From assembly GCF_001984175.1 (NCBI RefSeq), contig NZ_MTQP01000066.1, positions 124,001 to 188,000 on the forward strand: DNA of 64,000 nucleotides, read 5' to 3'. The translations under genes and the position numbers were made by a program. A model generated the notes under the pieces. It was not told the DNA's origin. It was given only the letters and a program-made list of their open reading frames with translations, and did not search any database. The stretch comes from Saccharothrix sp. ALI-22-I (GTDB lineage: Bacteria; Actinomycetota; Actinomycetes; Mycobacteriales; Pseudonocardiaceae). Of the stretch, positions 8,312 through 15,369 are shown piece by piece (position 1 is the first letter of the stretch; each line of letters begins with the position of its first letter).

Positions 8312-9016
8312 GTTCGAGTTCGACCACCACGTGGCCTCGGTGACGACCGAGAAGCCGAGCGATTCGTACAGCGGCCGGCCCGGCTTCGCGGCCGTGAGGG
8401 TCATCGGCACCGGGAACTCGTTGATCATCGCGTGCATCAACGCTCGGGCGACGCCGCGGGAACGGTATCCGGGCAGGGTGGTCACCCAGTGCACGCCGAC
8501 CGCGTCGTCCGCCTCGACGGTCAGGCACGCCCCGGCCGCCGAGTCCTCCCACCACACCAGGTGCATCCGGAAGCCGTCCCGGTCCAGCAGCCCCACCGGC
8601 AACGCGTTGCCGGTGGGGAAGCCGGGCATGGGGAAGCCGTCGATGACGACCTGCTCGGCGACGGCCCACTCGGCCGGCGTGCGGACGGGCGTGATCTCCA
8701 GGGCGGGCGGCGGCACGGGCTCGTGCGGCCGGATCATGACCGGCAGCTGCCGTGAGGTGAGCCCGAGCGCCGCACCGTCGATCGTGCCGAACGAGTCCTC
8801 GACCACCACCCGCGCCCCGGCCCGCTTGACCAGCAGCTCCAGCTCGGCGAACTCGTCCGGGTCGGGGTCCGGGCGCACCGCGAGCACCCGCAGCAGGGTC
8901 GGCCCGCTCATCGCGAGGAACGCGCCGCGGGTGATCAGGTCGTGCCCGCGGGTGCGGGCGAGTGCGGTCGTCAGGGCGGCGGCGTTGCGCACCGCGAGGT
9001 GCAGCGAGGCGGACAT
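8309..9016 (-). CDS. GNAT family N-acetyltransferase
   Basis: About 235 residues. The C-terminal half has the acetyl-CoA-binding core: VHWVTTLPGYRSRGVARALMHAM, where the RxxGxA loop (RSRGVA) binds the cofactor pyrophosphate, followed by PLYESLGFSVV. The N-terminal half (MSASLHLAVRNAAALTTALA) is less conserved and may be a degenerate second GNAT domain. The start is uncertain: ATG 9016 is chosen, with ATG 9037 (7 residues longer) also possible. The substrate is unknown. It is convergent with the RibD-like gene. Confidence 0.8.
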   Translation of the reverse strand: MSASLHLAVRNAAALTTALARTRGHDLITRGAFLAMSGPTLLRVLAVRPDPDPDEFAELELLVKRAGARVVVEDSFGTIDGAALGLTSRQLPVMIRPHEPVPPPALEITPVRTPAEWAVAEQVVIDGFPMPGFPTGNALPVGLLDRDGFRMHLVWWEDSAAGACLTVEADDAVGVHWVTTLPGYRSRGVARALMHAMINEFPVPMTLTAAKPGRPLYESLGFSVVTEATWWSNSN

Positions 9017-9083
9017 GGACCGAACCCTATGCGGCATCCGGACCAGTGATCAGCTCCATTCCCGCCTCACCCGCGTGGGCTGC

Positions 9084-9722
9084 TCACCGACCGGCGAGCA
9101 GCTGGTCGAACGGCACGAAATCCTCGATCGAAGCGGAGGCCGGGGTGGGGGTCGGGGCGGCCCGGCCGACGAGCAGGTCGGCCAGTTCGCCGGCGGCCCG
9201 GTCGATGCGGCCGGGCAGGCCTTCCGCGCCCCAGTCGGACGACGCGGCGTACACGCCGGTCGGCACGACGATGGTCCGCAGGTAGGCGAACAACGGGCGC
9301 AACGCGTGGTCGAGCACCAGCGAGTGGCGCTCGGTGCCGCCGGTCGCGCCGATCAGCACCGGTTTGCCCGCCAACGACCCCGGCTCCAGCACGTCCACGA
9401 ACGACTTGAACAGGCCGCTGTAGGAGGCGTTGAACGTCGGCGTCACCGCGATCACCGCGTCCGCGCCGGTCACCGACTCCACCACCTCGCGCAGCCGTGC
9501 GCTGGGGAACCCGGTGACGAGGTTGTCCGCGATGTCGCGCGCCACGTCCCGCAGGTGCACCGAGCGCACCTCCAGGTCGGGCGCCTGCCGCCGTGCCACC
9601 TCGTTCTGGGTGGCCTCCGCCAGCCGGGTCGCCAACAGCTGGGTCGACGAGGGCGAGCCGAGGCCGGCGTGCACGACCGCCAGAGTCGTGATCGGACCGG
9701 CAGCCATCGGACCGGCAGTCAT
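9084..9722 (-). CDS. CE1759-type FMN reductase
   Basis: A 212-residue flavodoxin-fold reductase. LAVVHAGLGSPSSTQLLATRL is the FMN phosphate loop and AVIAVTPTFNASYSGLFKSFVDVL the flavin-site motif of the actinobacterial CE1759 family. Such reductases supply reduced FMN to a partner monooxygenase. The partner is the gene immediately upstream, overlapping by 4 nt (9719-9722). This two-gene arrangement is a known pair in actinobacteria. The physiological substrate is undefined. Confidence 0.88.
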   Translation of the reverse strand: MTAGPMAAGPITTLAVVHAGLGSPSSTQLLATRLAEATQNEVARRQAPDLEVRSVHLRDVARDIADNLVTGFPSARLREVVESVTGADAVIAVTPTFNASYSGLFKSFVDVLEPGSLAGKPVLIGATGGTERHSLVLDHALRPLFAYLRTIVVPTGVYAASSDWGAEGLPGRIDRAAGELADLLVGRAAPTPTPASASIEDFVPFDQLLAGR

Positions 9723-10798
9723 CGGACGACGGCCTTCAGCATCGACGCGTGGGTGGGCGCGTCCGGCACGTCCGCGGGCCGGCCGACCGCGAACTCGCGG
9801 CGCAGCGTCGGCACGATCTCGCCGAGGAGGTCCAACTGCTCCAGCACCGTCTTCAACGGCAGGCCGGCGTGGTCCATCAGGAACAGCTGCCGCTGGTAGT
9901 CGCCGAAGTGGTCGCGGAAGGTCAGCGTCTTGTCGATGACCTCCTGCGGGCTGCCGACGGTCAGCGGGGTCTGCGAGGTGAACTCCTCCAGCGACGGGCC
10001 GTGCCCGTACACCGGGGCGTTGTCGAAGTACGGCCGGAACTCCCGCACCGCGTCCTGCGAGTTGCGGCGCATGAAGACCTGGCCGCCGAGGCCGACGATC
10101 GCCTGGTGCGCGGCGCCGTGCCCGTAGTGCTCGTAGCGCTCGCGGTAGAAGGTGATCAGCCGCTGGAAGTGCTCCTTGGGCCAGAAGATGTGGTTGGCGA
10201 AGAAGCCGTCACCGTAGTAGGCGGCCTGCTCGGCGATCTGCGGGCTGCGGATCGAGCCGTGCCAGACGAACGGCGGCACGTCGTCGAGCGGGCGCGGGGT
10301 CGAGGTGAACGACTGCAGCGGCGTGCGGTGCTTGCCCTGCCAGTCCACCACGTCCTCCCGCCACAGCTTGTGCAGCAGGGCGTAGTTCTCGATCGCGAGG
10401 TCGATGCCGTCGCGGATGTCCTTGCCGAACCACGGGTACACCGGACCGGTGTTGCCGCGGCCCATGATCAGGTCCACCCGGCCGTCGGCCAGGTGCTGGA
10501 GCATGGCGTAGTCCTCGGCGATCTTCACCGGGTCGTTGGTGGTGATCAGCGTGGTGGCGGTGGACAGGATCAACTTCTCGGTGCGCGCCGCGACGTAGCC
10601 GAGCATCGTGGTCGGCGACGACGGCACGAACGGCGGGTTGTGGTGCTCGCCGGTCGCGAACACGTCCAGGCCGATCTCCTCGGCCTTCAGCGCTATCGCG
10701 ACCATCGACTTGATGCGCTCGGCCTCGGTCGGTGTCCGGCCCGTGGTGGGGTCGGGCGTCACGTCGCCGACGGTGAAGACACCGAACTGCATGGCCAC
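9719..10798 (-). CDS. CE1758-type LLM class flavin-dependent oxidoreductase
   Basis: A 359-residue luciferase-like (TIM barrel) flavin monooxygenase. Motifs include EEIGLDVFATGEHH, LILSTATTLITTNDPVKIAEDYAMLQHLADGRVDLIMGRGNTG, and the substrate-side FVWHGSIRSPQIAEQAAYYGDGFF. It lies upstream of, and overlaps, its reductase gene, forming a two-component system in which FMNH2 made by the reductase is used with O2. A palindrome 14 nt upstream of the start is a likely operator. Confidence 0.9.
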   Translation of the reverse strand: MAMQFGVFTVGDVTPDPTTGRTPTEAERIKSMVAIALKAEEIGLDVFATGEHHNPPFVPSSPTTMLGYVAARTEKLILSTATTLITTNDPVKIAEDYAMLQHLADGRVDLIMGRGNTGPVYPWFGKDIRDGIDLAIENYALLHKLWREDVVDWQGKHRTPLQSFTSTPRPLDDVPPFVWHGSIRSPQIAEQAAYYGDGFFANHIFWPKEHFQRLITFYRERYEHYGHGAAHQAIVGLGGQVFMRRNSQDAVREFRPYFDNAPVYGHGPSLEEFTSQTPLTVGSPQEVIDKTLTFRDHFGDYQRQLFLMDHAGLPLKTVLEQLDLLGEIVPTLRREFAVGRPADVPDAPTHASMLKAVVR

Positions 10799-10811
10799 TC
10801 CTCGATCCAGG

Positions 10812-10829
10812 TAGTTGCACTTTCAACTA
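10812..10829. promoter_or_regulatory. putative operator of the flavin monooxygenase operon
   Basis: The perfect inverted repeat TAGTTG-N6-CAACTA is centred 22 nt upstream of the monooxygenase ATG. The symmetry and AGTTG half-site resemble MarR/HxlR-type operators, and a bound protein here would block the start region. Confidence 0.5.
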
Positions 10830-10956
10830 TCTGGCACAACGGTACCGCGTGATCGGGTATTCCGGTGTTGTCCGGTGGCGCGGACCACGCCAAGGTGTGT
10901 CACGGGTCACCTATGGGGAGGCACGGTGCACGAGTCGATAGCCCCGGTTACCCGCG

Positions 10957-11214
10957 TTGCCCCGGTTCGCCACCCATGAGGTCGGGATCGTCGTCGCGGT
11001 GCAGGTGGTCGTACGCGGACTGGGGGCGCCGCCGGACACCTCGACCGGGCCGGTGATCGTGGTGGGTGGGCACAGCCCCGTGTTCACCGGCTGTCGCGTG
11101 GCCGCGCGGCACGAGTCGGTCGTGGAGAACGAGGAGGACGGCACCGAGATCGCGGTGTGCGACCCGGTGGCGTGGTCGCAGGTGTGGCCGCGGTTGCGCC
11201 GGTTCTACAGCTAG
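10957..11214 (+). CDS. small hypothetical protein
   Basis: An 85-codon frame whose last 70 residues (VQVVVRGLGAPPDTSTGPVIV, then HSPVFTGCRVAARHESVVEN) have a protein-like composition and end by overlapping the convergent methyltransferase stop by 4 nt. No domain is recognised, and a true start is unclear; a GTG near 10999 is possible. It could be a real small gene or the tail of a lost one. The opposite-strand frame is less convincing. Confidence 0.3.
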   Translation: MPRFATHEVGIVVAVQVVVRGLGAPPDTSTGPVIVVGGHSPVFTGCRVAARHESVVENEEDGTEIAVCDPVAWSQVWPRLRRFYS

Positions 11215-11885
11215 CGGGTCCGGCGGGCGACGACCACGGCCGTGTCATCCCTCCGCCACCGCACCTCGACGTTGTCGAAACCCGCCGCGCGCAGGGCTTC
11301 GACGTGCCAGGACGCGGGCGGGTAGAAGTCGGCGGATTTGCCGTCCACCCGGTCGCGCGCGGCCTCGGCCAACGCCGGGTGCGCGAGAGCCTTCGCCCAC
11401 CATTCGTGCCAGCCGGGCATGCCGTCGTTGCTCTCGGGCGCGCGTTCTGCGTCGACGGGCATCCGGTCGGCGTTGGCGAACACGCCACCGGGCGCGAGCA
11501 CCGCGTGGATCTCCCCGTACAGCGCCCGCAGCCGGTCCGGAGCGAAGCAGTGCAACGCGGTGCCGGCCACCACGGCGTCGAACTCCAGACCGGCGCCCCA
11601 CCCCGGCGCACTGAGATCGGCCGCCACCACCGCCACCCGGTCACCGAGCGCGGCACGGGCAATCACCAGCAGCACCGGGTCGACGTCGAGGAGCGTCACC
11701 TCGGCGTTCGGCAGCCGCGACGCGATCGCCCCGGTTCCGCCCGCGAGGTCGAGCGCCCTGCGCCCGAGGGCGGCGTCCGCCAGCACGGCGAACGCCTCGT
11801 CCCGGTGCGGCAGGAACGGTCCCTGCCGCACATCCCAACTCCGCCGCAGCTCCTCGGCGTCCGCACGACTCAGCAGTGTGGTCAC
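11211..11885 (-). CDS. class I SAM-dependent methyltransferase
   Basis: A 224-residue Rossmann methyltransferase. RALDLAGGTGAIASRLP is motif I (the SAM glycine loop), VTLLDVDPVLL the acidic ribose contact, and FDAVVAGTALHCFAPDRLRALY motif IV and its following helix. A GTG start at 11885 is used. It lies 26 nt downstream of parC on the same strand, so it may be cotranscribed with topoisomerase IV. The methyl acceptor is unknown. Confidence 0.85.
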   Translation of the reverse strand: MTTLLSRADAEELRRSWDVRQGPFLPHRDEAFAVLADAALGRRALDLAGGTGAIASRLPNAEVTLLDVDPVLLVIARAALGDRVAVVAADLSAPGWGAGLEFDAVVAGTALHCFAPDRLRALYGEIHAVLAPGGVFANADRMPVDAERAPESNDGMPGWHEWWAKALAHPALAEAARDRVDGKSADFYPPASWHVEALRAAGFDNVEVRWRRDDTAVVVARRTR

Positions 11886-11911
11886 ACCGCCGAGCTTACC
11901 GAAAACGATTG

Positions 11912-14900
11912 TCAGTCACGCTCGATGCGGTGACCCACCACGTCCGGACCGGGGTGGGCGTGACCGGAACCGTCGCGGCGCTCGTCCGGTGCGGGCAACT
12001 CCACCGGAGAACCGTTCGCCGCCGCACCGGCCGGTCGCGGGCCCACCCAGGCCAACGCCAACGCCGTCTCACCCTTGAGGAACCGGTGCGCGCGCACACC
12101 ACCCGTCGCCCGCCCCTTCGCCGGGTACACGGAGAACGGCGTCACCTTCACGCTCTGACCGGTCGAGGTGACCACCATCGGCTCGCCGTGCACGTCATCG
12201 TCCGTGCGGACCGCGCCGAAGAACACCACGTGCGAATCCGAGCCGACGTTGATACCGGCCATACCGCCACCCCTGAGGCCCTGCGGACGGACCAACGACG
12301 CGGGGTAGCGCAACAGCGAGGCCTCGGACGTCACGAACACCAGCGTCTCGTCGGCGCCGGCCAGCCAGGTCGCGCCGACCACCTCGTCACCCTCCTTGAG
12401 GGTGATCACCTCGAACTCGTCCGACCGCACCGGCCACTCCGGTGAACACACCTTCACCGTGCCCGACCTCGTGCCCAACGCCAGCCCCGGCGACTCCGTG
12501 TCCGTCAACGGCGCGATGCCCACGACCTTCTCACCGGCCTCCAGGTCGACCAGCTCACTGGCCGCCATGCCACCGCTCAACGACACCGTGCCGCTCTGCT
12601 CCGGCAACACCGGCAACGGCAGCACATCGGTCTTGAACGCCCGCCCCCGGTTCGTCACCAGCAGCACCTGCCCGCGCGCCGTGGTGTGGACCGTGGCCGC
12701 CACGGCGTCGTGCTTCGTCCGGCCGTTGCGCCGACGTGCCTCCGACGACTCCTCCGACTCGGCAGCCGTCCGCGCCACCAGACCCGTCGCGGACAGGACC
12801 ACCTGACACGGGTCGTCGGCGACCTCCAGCGGACCGGCCGGCTTCGACGCCGCCAGCACCTCCTTCAGGTCACCGTCGAGCAGCATCGTGCGGCGCTCCT
12901 GCTGGAGGTCCTTGGCCACCTTCCCCAACTCCGTGGACACGACCTTCTTCAACACCGCCGGGTCGTCCAGGATCTTGCTCAGCTCGGCGATCTCACCGCG
13001 CAGCTTCTCCTGCTCCGCCTCCAACTCCAACGAGTCGTAACGGGTCAGCCGGCGCAACGGCGTGTCCAGGATGTAGGTCGCCTGGATCTCGGAGAGCTTG
13101 AACGACTTCATCAGGCCCTCCTTCGCGGCGGCCGCGTTCTCGCTGCCCCGGATGAGCTTGATGACCTTGTCGATGTCCAGCAGCGCCCTGAGCAGGCCCT
13201 CGACCAGGTGCAGCCGGTCCTCGCGCTTGCGCCGCCGGTACCTCGTGCGCCGGGTGACCACCTCGTACCGGTGCTTGAGGAACACCTCCAGCAGCGCCTT
13301 CAACCCCAGCGTCCGCGGCTGACCCTCCACCAGCACCAGGTTGTTGATGCCGAACGACTGCTCCATCGGCGTGAGCCGGTAGAGATCGGCCAGCAACGCC
13401 TGCGGGTTCACGCCGACCTTGCACTCGATCACCACGCGGGTGCCGTTCTCGCGGTCGGTCAGGTCCTTCACGTCGGAGATGCCGGACAGCCGCTTCGACT
13501 TGGTCACCTCGTCGGTGATCTTCTCGATGATCTTCTCCGGCCCGACGCCGTACGGCAGCTCGGTGACCGTGATCGCCTGCCGCCCCCGACTGCCCTCCAG
13601 CAACCCGGTCTCGACCTTGGCCCGCATCCGCACCACACCGCGCCCGGTCTCGTACGCCTTGCGCACCTCGTCCAACCCGAGCAGCACCCCACCGGTCGGC
13701 AGGTCCGGGCCGGGGATGAACTCCATCAACTTGTCCAGCGTCGCGTCCGGATGCGTCACCAGGTGCCGCGCCGCCGCCACGACCTCGCCCAGGTTGTGCG
13801 GAATCATGTTCGTCGCCATCCCGACCGCGATCCCCGACGTGCCGTTGACCAGCAGGTTCGGGAACGCGGCCGGCAACACCGACGGCTCTTGCAACGACCC
13901 GTCGTAGTTGGGCCGGAAGTCGACGGTGTCCTCGTCCAACTCACCGACCAGCAACATCGCGGCGGGCGACATCCGAGCCTCGGTATAACGCGAGGCAGCC
14001 GGTCCGTCGTCCGGGCTTCCGAAGTTGCCGTGTCCGTCGACCAGCGGGGTGTTGAGGGAGAAGTCCTGGGCCAGGCGGACCATCGCGTCGTAGATCGCGG
14101 TGTCGCCGTGGGGGTGGTACTTGCCCATGCAGTTGTGCACGACGAAGCCGCTCACGACGAATGCGTGCTCTTCGCTGGCGACCTGGATGTCGTACGTGGT
14201 GTCGGGCGTGGCCGGTTCGACGGAGATGACGTGCGGGAACGGCTGGTCGGTGGCGTGCTTGGCGTTGCGGATCGCCTGGACCAGGCCGTCCTGGCGGGGG
14301 CCGACGCCGGTCCAGCGCAGTAGCGCCACGGCCAGTGCGGCGGCGTCGCGGCCGGTGATGGTGAGGGTGGTGGCGTCGCGGTGGGCGCGGATGCCGGCGT
14401 CGGCGAGCAGGGCGTACTCGGGTTCGCCGCCGGGGATCACGATCTCGCGGCCGTCGCGGACGGAGCCGGAGGCGGTGAACAGGCCCGCGAGGAACGGCGT
14501 CCAGGCAGAGCGGTCGCGCAGCACGGCGTCCAGGCGGCCGGACACGGCGGCGTCCAGGTCGGGGTGGTGGGCGAAGGTGAGGGTGTGGCGGTCGTGGTCG
14601 TTCGCCTGGATCTTGTCGCGGGAGGCGGTCAGGTCGTTGGAGATGGCCCAGCCGTGTGCGATGTCGATCGGGTCGACGTCGGCCAGTTCCAGCCGCACCC
14701 GGCCGTCGGGGAGCACGTCGCCGGCCGCGGCCACGAGGCCGAGCACGAAACCGGTCGCGTCGCCGTCGGTGAGCAGGTTCGCGTGCCGTTCGCCGGCGAA
14801 GCCGACCGTGTGTGCGCCGACGAGGTCGCGTGCGTCGGTCCAGACGTCGGCGTCGGTGGAGTCGAGGGTGCGGAACCGCTGGCCGGGGGTGACGAGCATC

Positions 14901-15331
14901 GAGTGGCCGTCCGACCAGGTGACGCGGACGAGCTCGGACACCGGGTTCTCGTAGACGGCGTTGACCGCGACGGGCTCGCCCCGGCCGTCCAGGACGTGGT
15001 CGCCGATCTCGATCTGCTCGATCGGCCGCAGGCCCTCGGGCGTGGAGACGAGCGCGCCGCGTACGAAGCAGTCGCCGACCACGCGCGAGGACTTCACGTA
15101 TGCGCTGGTCGGGCGGTAGCCCTGCTCGTTCATCGAGAACAGGATGCGGCGGTGCACCGGCTTGAGACCGTCCCGCGCGTCGGGCAGGGCGCGGGAGTGG
15201 ATCACCGAGTAGGCGTACTCCAGGTACGAGTCCTCGATCTCGGTGGTGAGCGAGTTGTCGAAGACCTGGGCGCCCGCGCGGTCGAAGGCGGACGGGTCGA
15301 CCCTGGTGATGGGGGTCTTGCGGCGTGCCAT
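11912..15331 (-). CDS. parC: DNA topoisomerase IV subunit A, with in-frame intein
   Basis: The gene encodes 1,139 residues, of which 826 belong to ParC, a normal length for actinobacterial ParC. It starts at ATG 15331 (MARRKTPITRVDPSAFDRAG); the frame is open further upstream but only through the antisense of parE. Residues 1-87 and 401-1139 form the subunit: winged-helix domain with HPHGDTAIYD (406-415), active-site Tyr in ASRYTEARMS (Tyr449), coiled coil, and C-terminal beta-pinwheel (GGMAGINVGSDS). Residues 88-400 are an intein. Thr411 occupies the position of E. coli GyrA Ser83 in the quinolone-resistance region, which starts only about ten residues after the splice point. It follows parE by 38 nt; the pair decatenates chromosomes. 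Confidence 0.95.
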   Translation of the reverse strand: MARRKTPITRVDPSAFDRAGAQVFDNSLTTEIEDSYLEYAYSVIHSRALPDARDGLKPVHRRILFSMNEQGYRPTSAYVKSSRVVGDCFVRGALVSTPEGLRPIEQIEIGDHVLDGRGEPVAVNAVYENPVSELVRVTWSDGHSMLVTPGQRFRTLDSTDADVWTDARDLVGAHTVGFAGERHANLLTDGDATGFVLGLVAAAGDVLPDGRVRLELADVDPIDIAHGWAISNDLTASRDKIQANDHDRHTLTFAHHPDLDAAVSGRLDAVLRDRSAWTPFLAGLFTASGSVRDGREIVIPGGEPEYALLADAGIRAHRDATTLTITGRDAAALAVALLRWTGVGPRQDGLVQAIRNAKHATDQPFPHVISVEPATPDTTYDIQVASEEHAFVVSGFVVHNCMGKYHPHGDTAIYDAMVRLAQDFSLNTPLVDGHGNFGSPDDGPAASRYTEARMSPAAMLLVGELDEDTVDFRPNYDGSLQEPSVLPAAFPNLLVNGTSGIAVGMATNMIPHNLGEVVAAARHLVTHPDATLDKLMEFIPGPDLPTGGVLLGLDEVRKAYETGRGVVRMRAKVETGLLEGSRGRQAITVTELPYGVGPEKIIEKITDEVTKSKRLSGISDVKDLTDRENGTRVVIECKVGVNPQALLADLYRLTPMEQSFGINNLVLVEGQPRTLGLKALLEVFLKHRYEVVTRRTRYRRRKREDRLHLVEGLLRALLDIDKVIKLIRGSENAAAAKEGLMKSFKLSEIQATYILDTPLRRLTRYDSLELEAEQEKLRGEIAELSKILDDPAVLKKVVSTELGKVAKDLQQERRTMLLDGDLKEVLAASKPAGPLEVADDPCQVVLSATGLVARTAAESEESSEARRRNGRTKHDAVAATVHTTARGQVLLVTNRGRAFKTDVLPLPVLPEQSGTVSLSGGMAASELVDLEAGEKVVGIAPLTDTESPGLALGTRSGTVKVCSPEWPVRSDEFEVITLKEGDEVVGATWLAGADETLVFVTSEASLLRYPASLVRPQGLRGGGMAGINVGSDSHVVFFGAVRTDDDVHGEPMVVTSTGQSVKVTPFSVYPAKGRATGGVRAHRFLKGETALALAWVGPRPAGAAANGSPVELPAPDERRDGSGHAHPGPDVVGHRIERD
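14132..15070 (-). other. ParC intein, 313 residues, degenerate LAGLIDADG domain
   Basis: The insertion starts with Cys (CFVRGALVSTPEGL, block A) directly after RVVGD and ends YDIQVASEEHAFVVSGFVVHN's core blocks F and G with terminal His312-Asn313, followed by extein Cys. Removing it rejoins RVVGD to CMGKYHPHGD, an intact ParC motif. Block B reads LVTPGQRF: the usual TxxH histidine is Gln64. Two LAGLIDADG-like segments are visible, VLGLVAAAG (109-117) and LAGLFTASG (194-202). At both, the acidic residues are replaced (Ala114/Ala116 and Thr199/Ser201), so DNA cleavage is not expected. Splicing is inferred, because ParC is essential and the frame is intact. Confidence 0.93.
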
Positions 15332-15369
15332 GGTCGGTCGTTCCCTCGTATCAGGCGGTGGCAGGCGGG

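Noticed and set aside
12686-14323. Long plus-strand frames opposite parC and the intein
   Set aside because: Composition of a shadow frame, and parC is unequivocal on the other strand.
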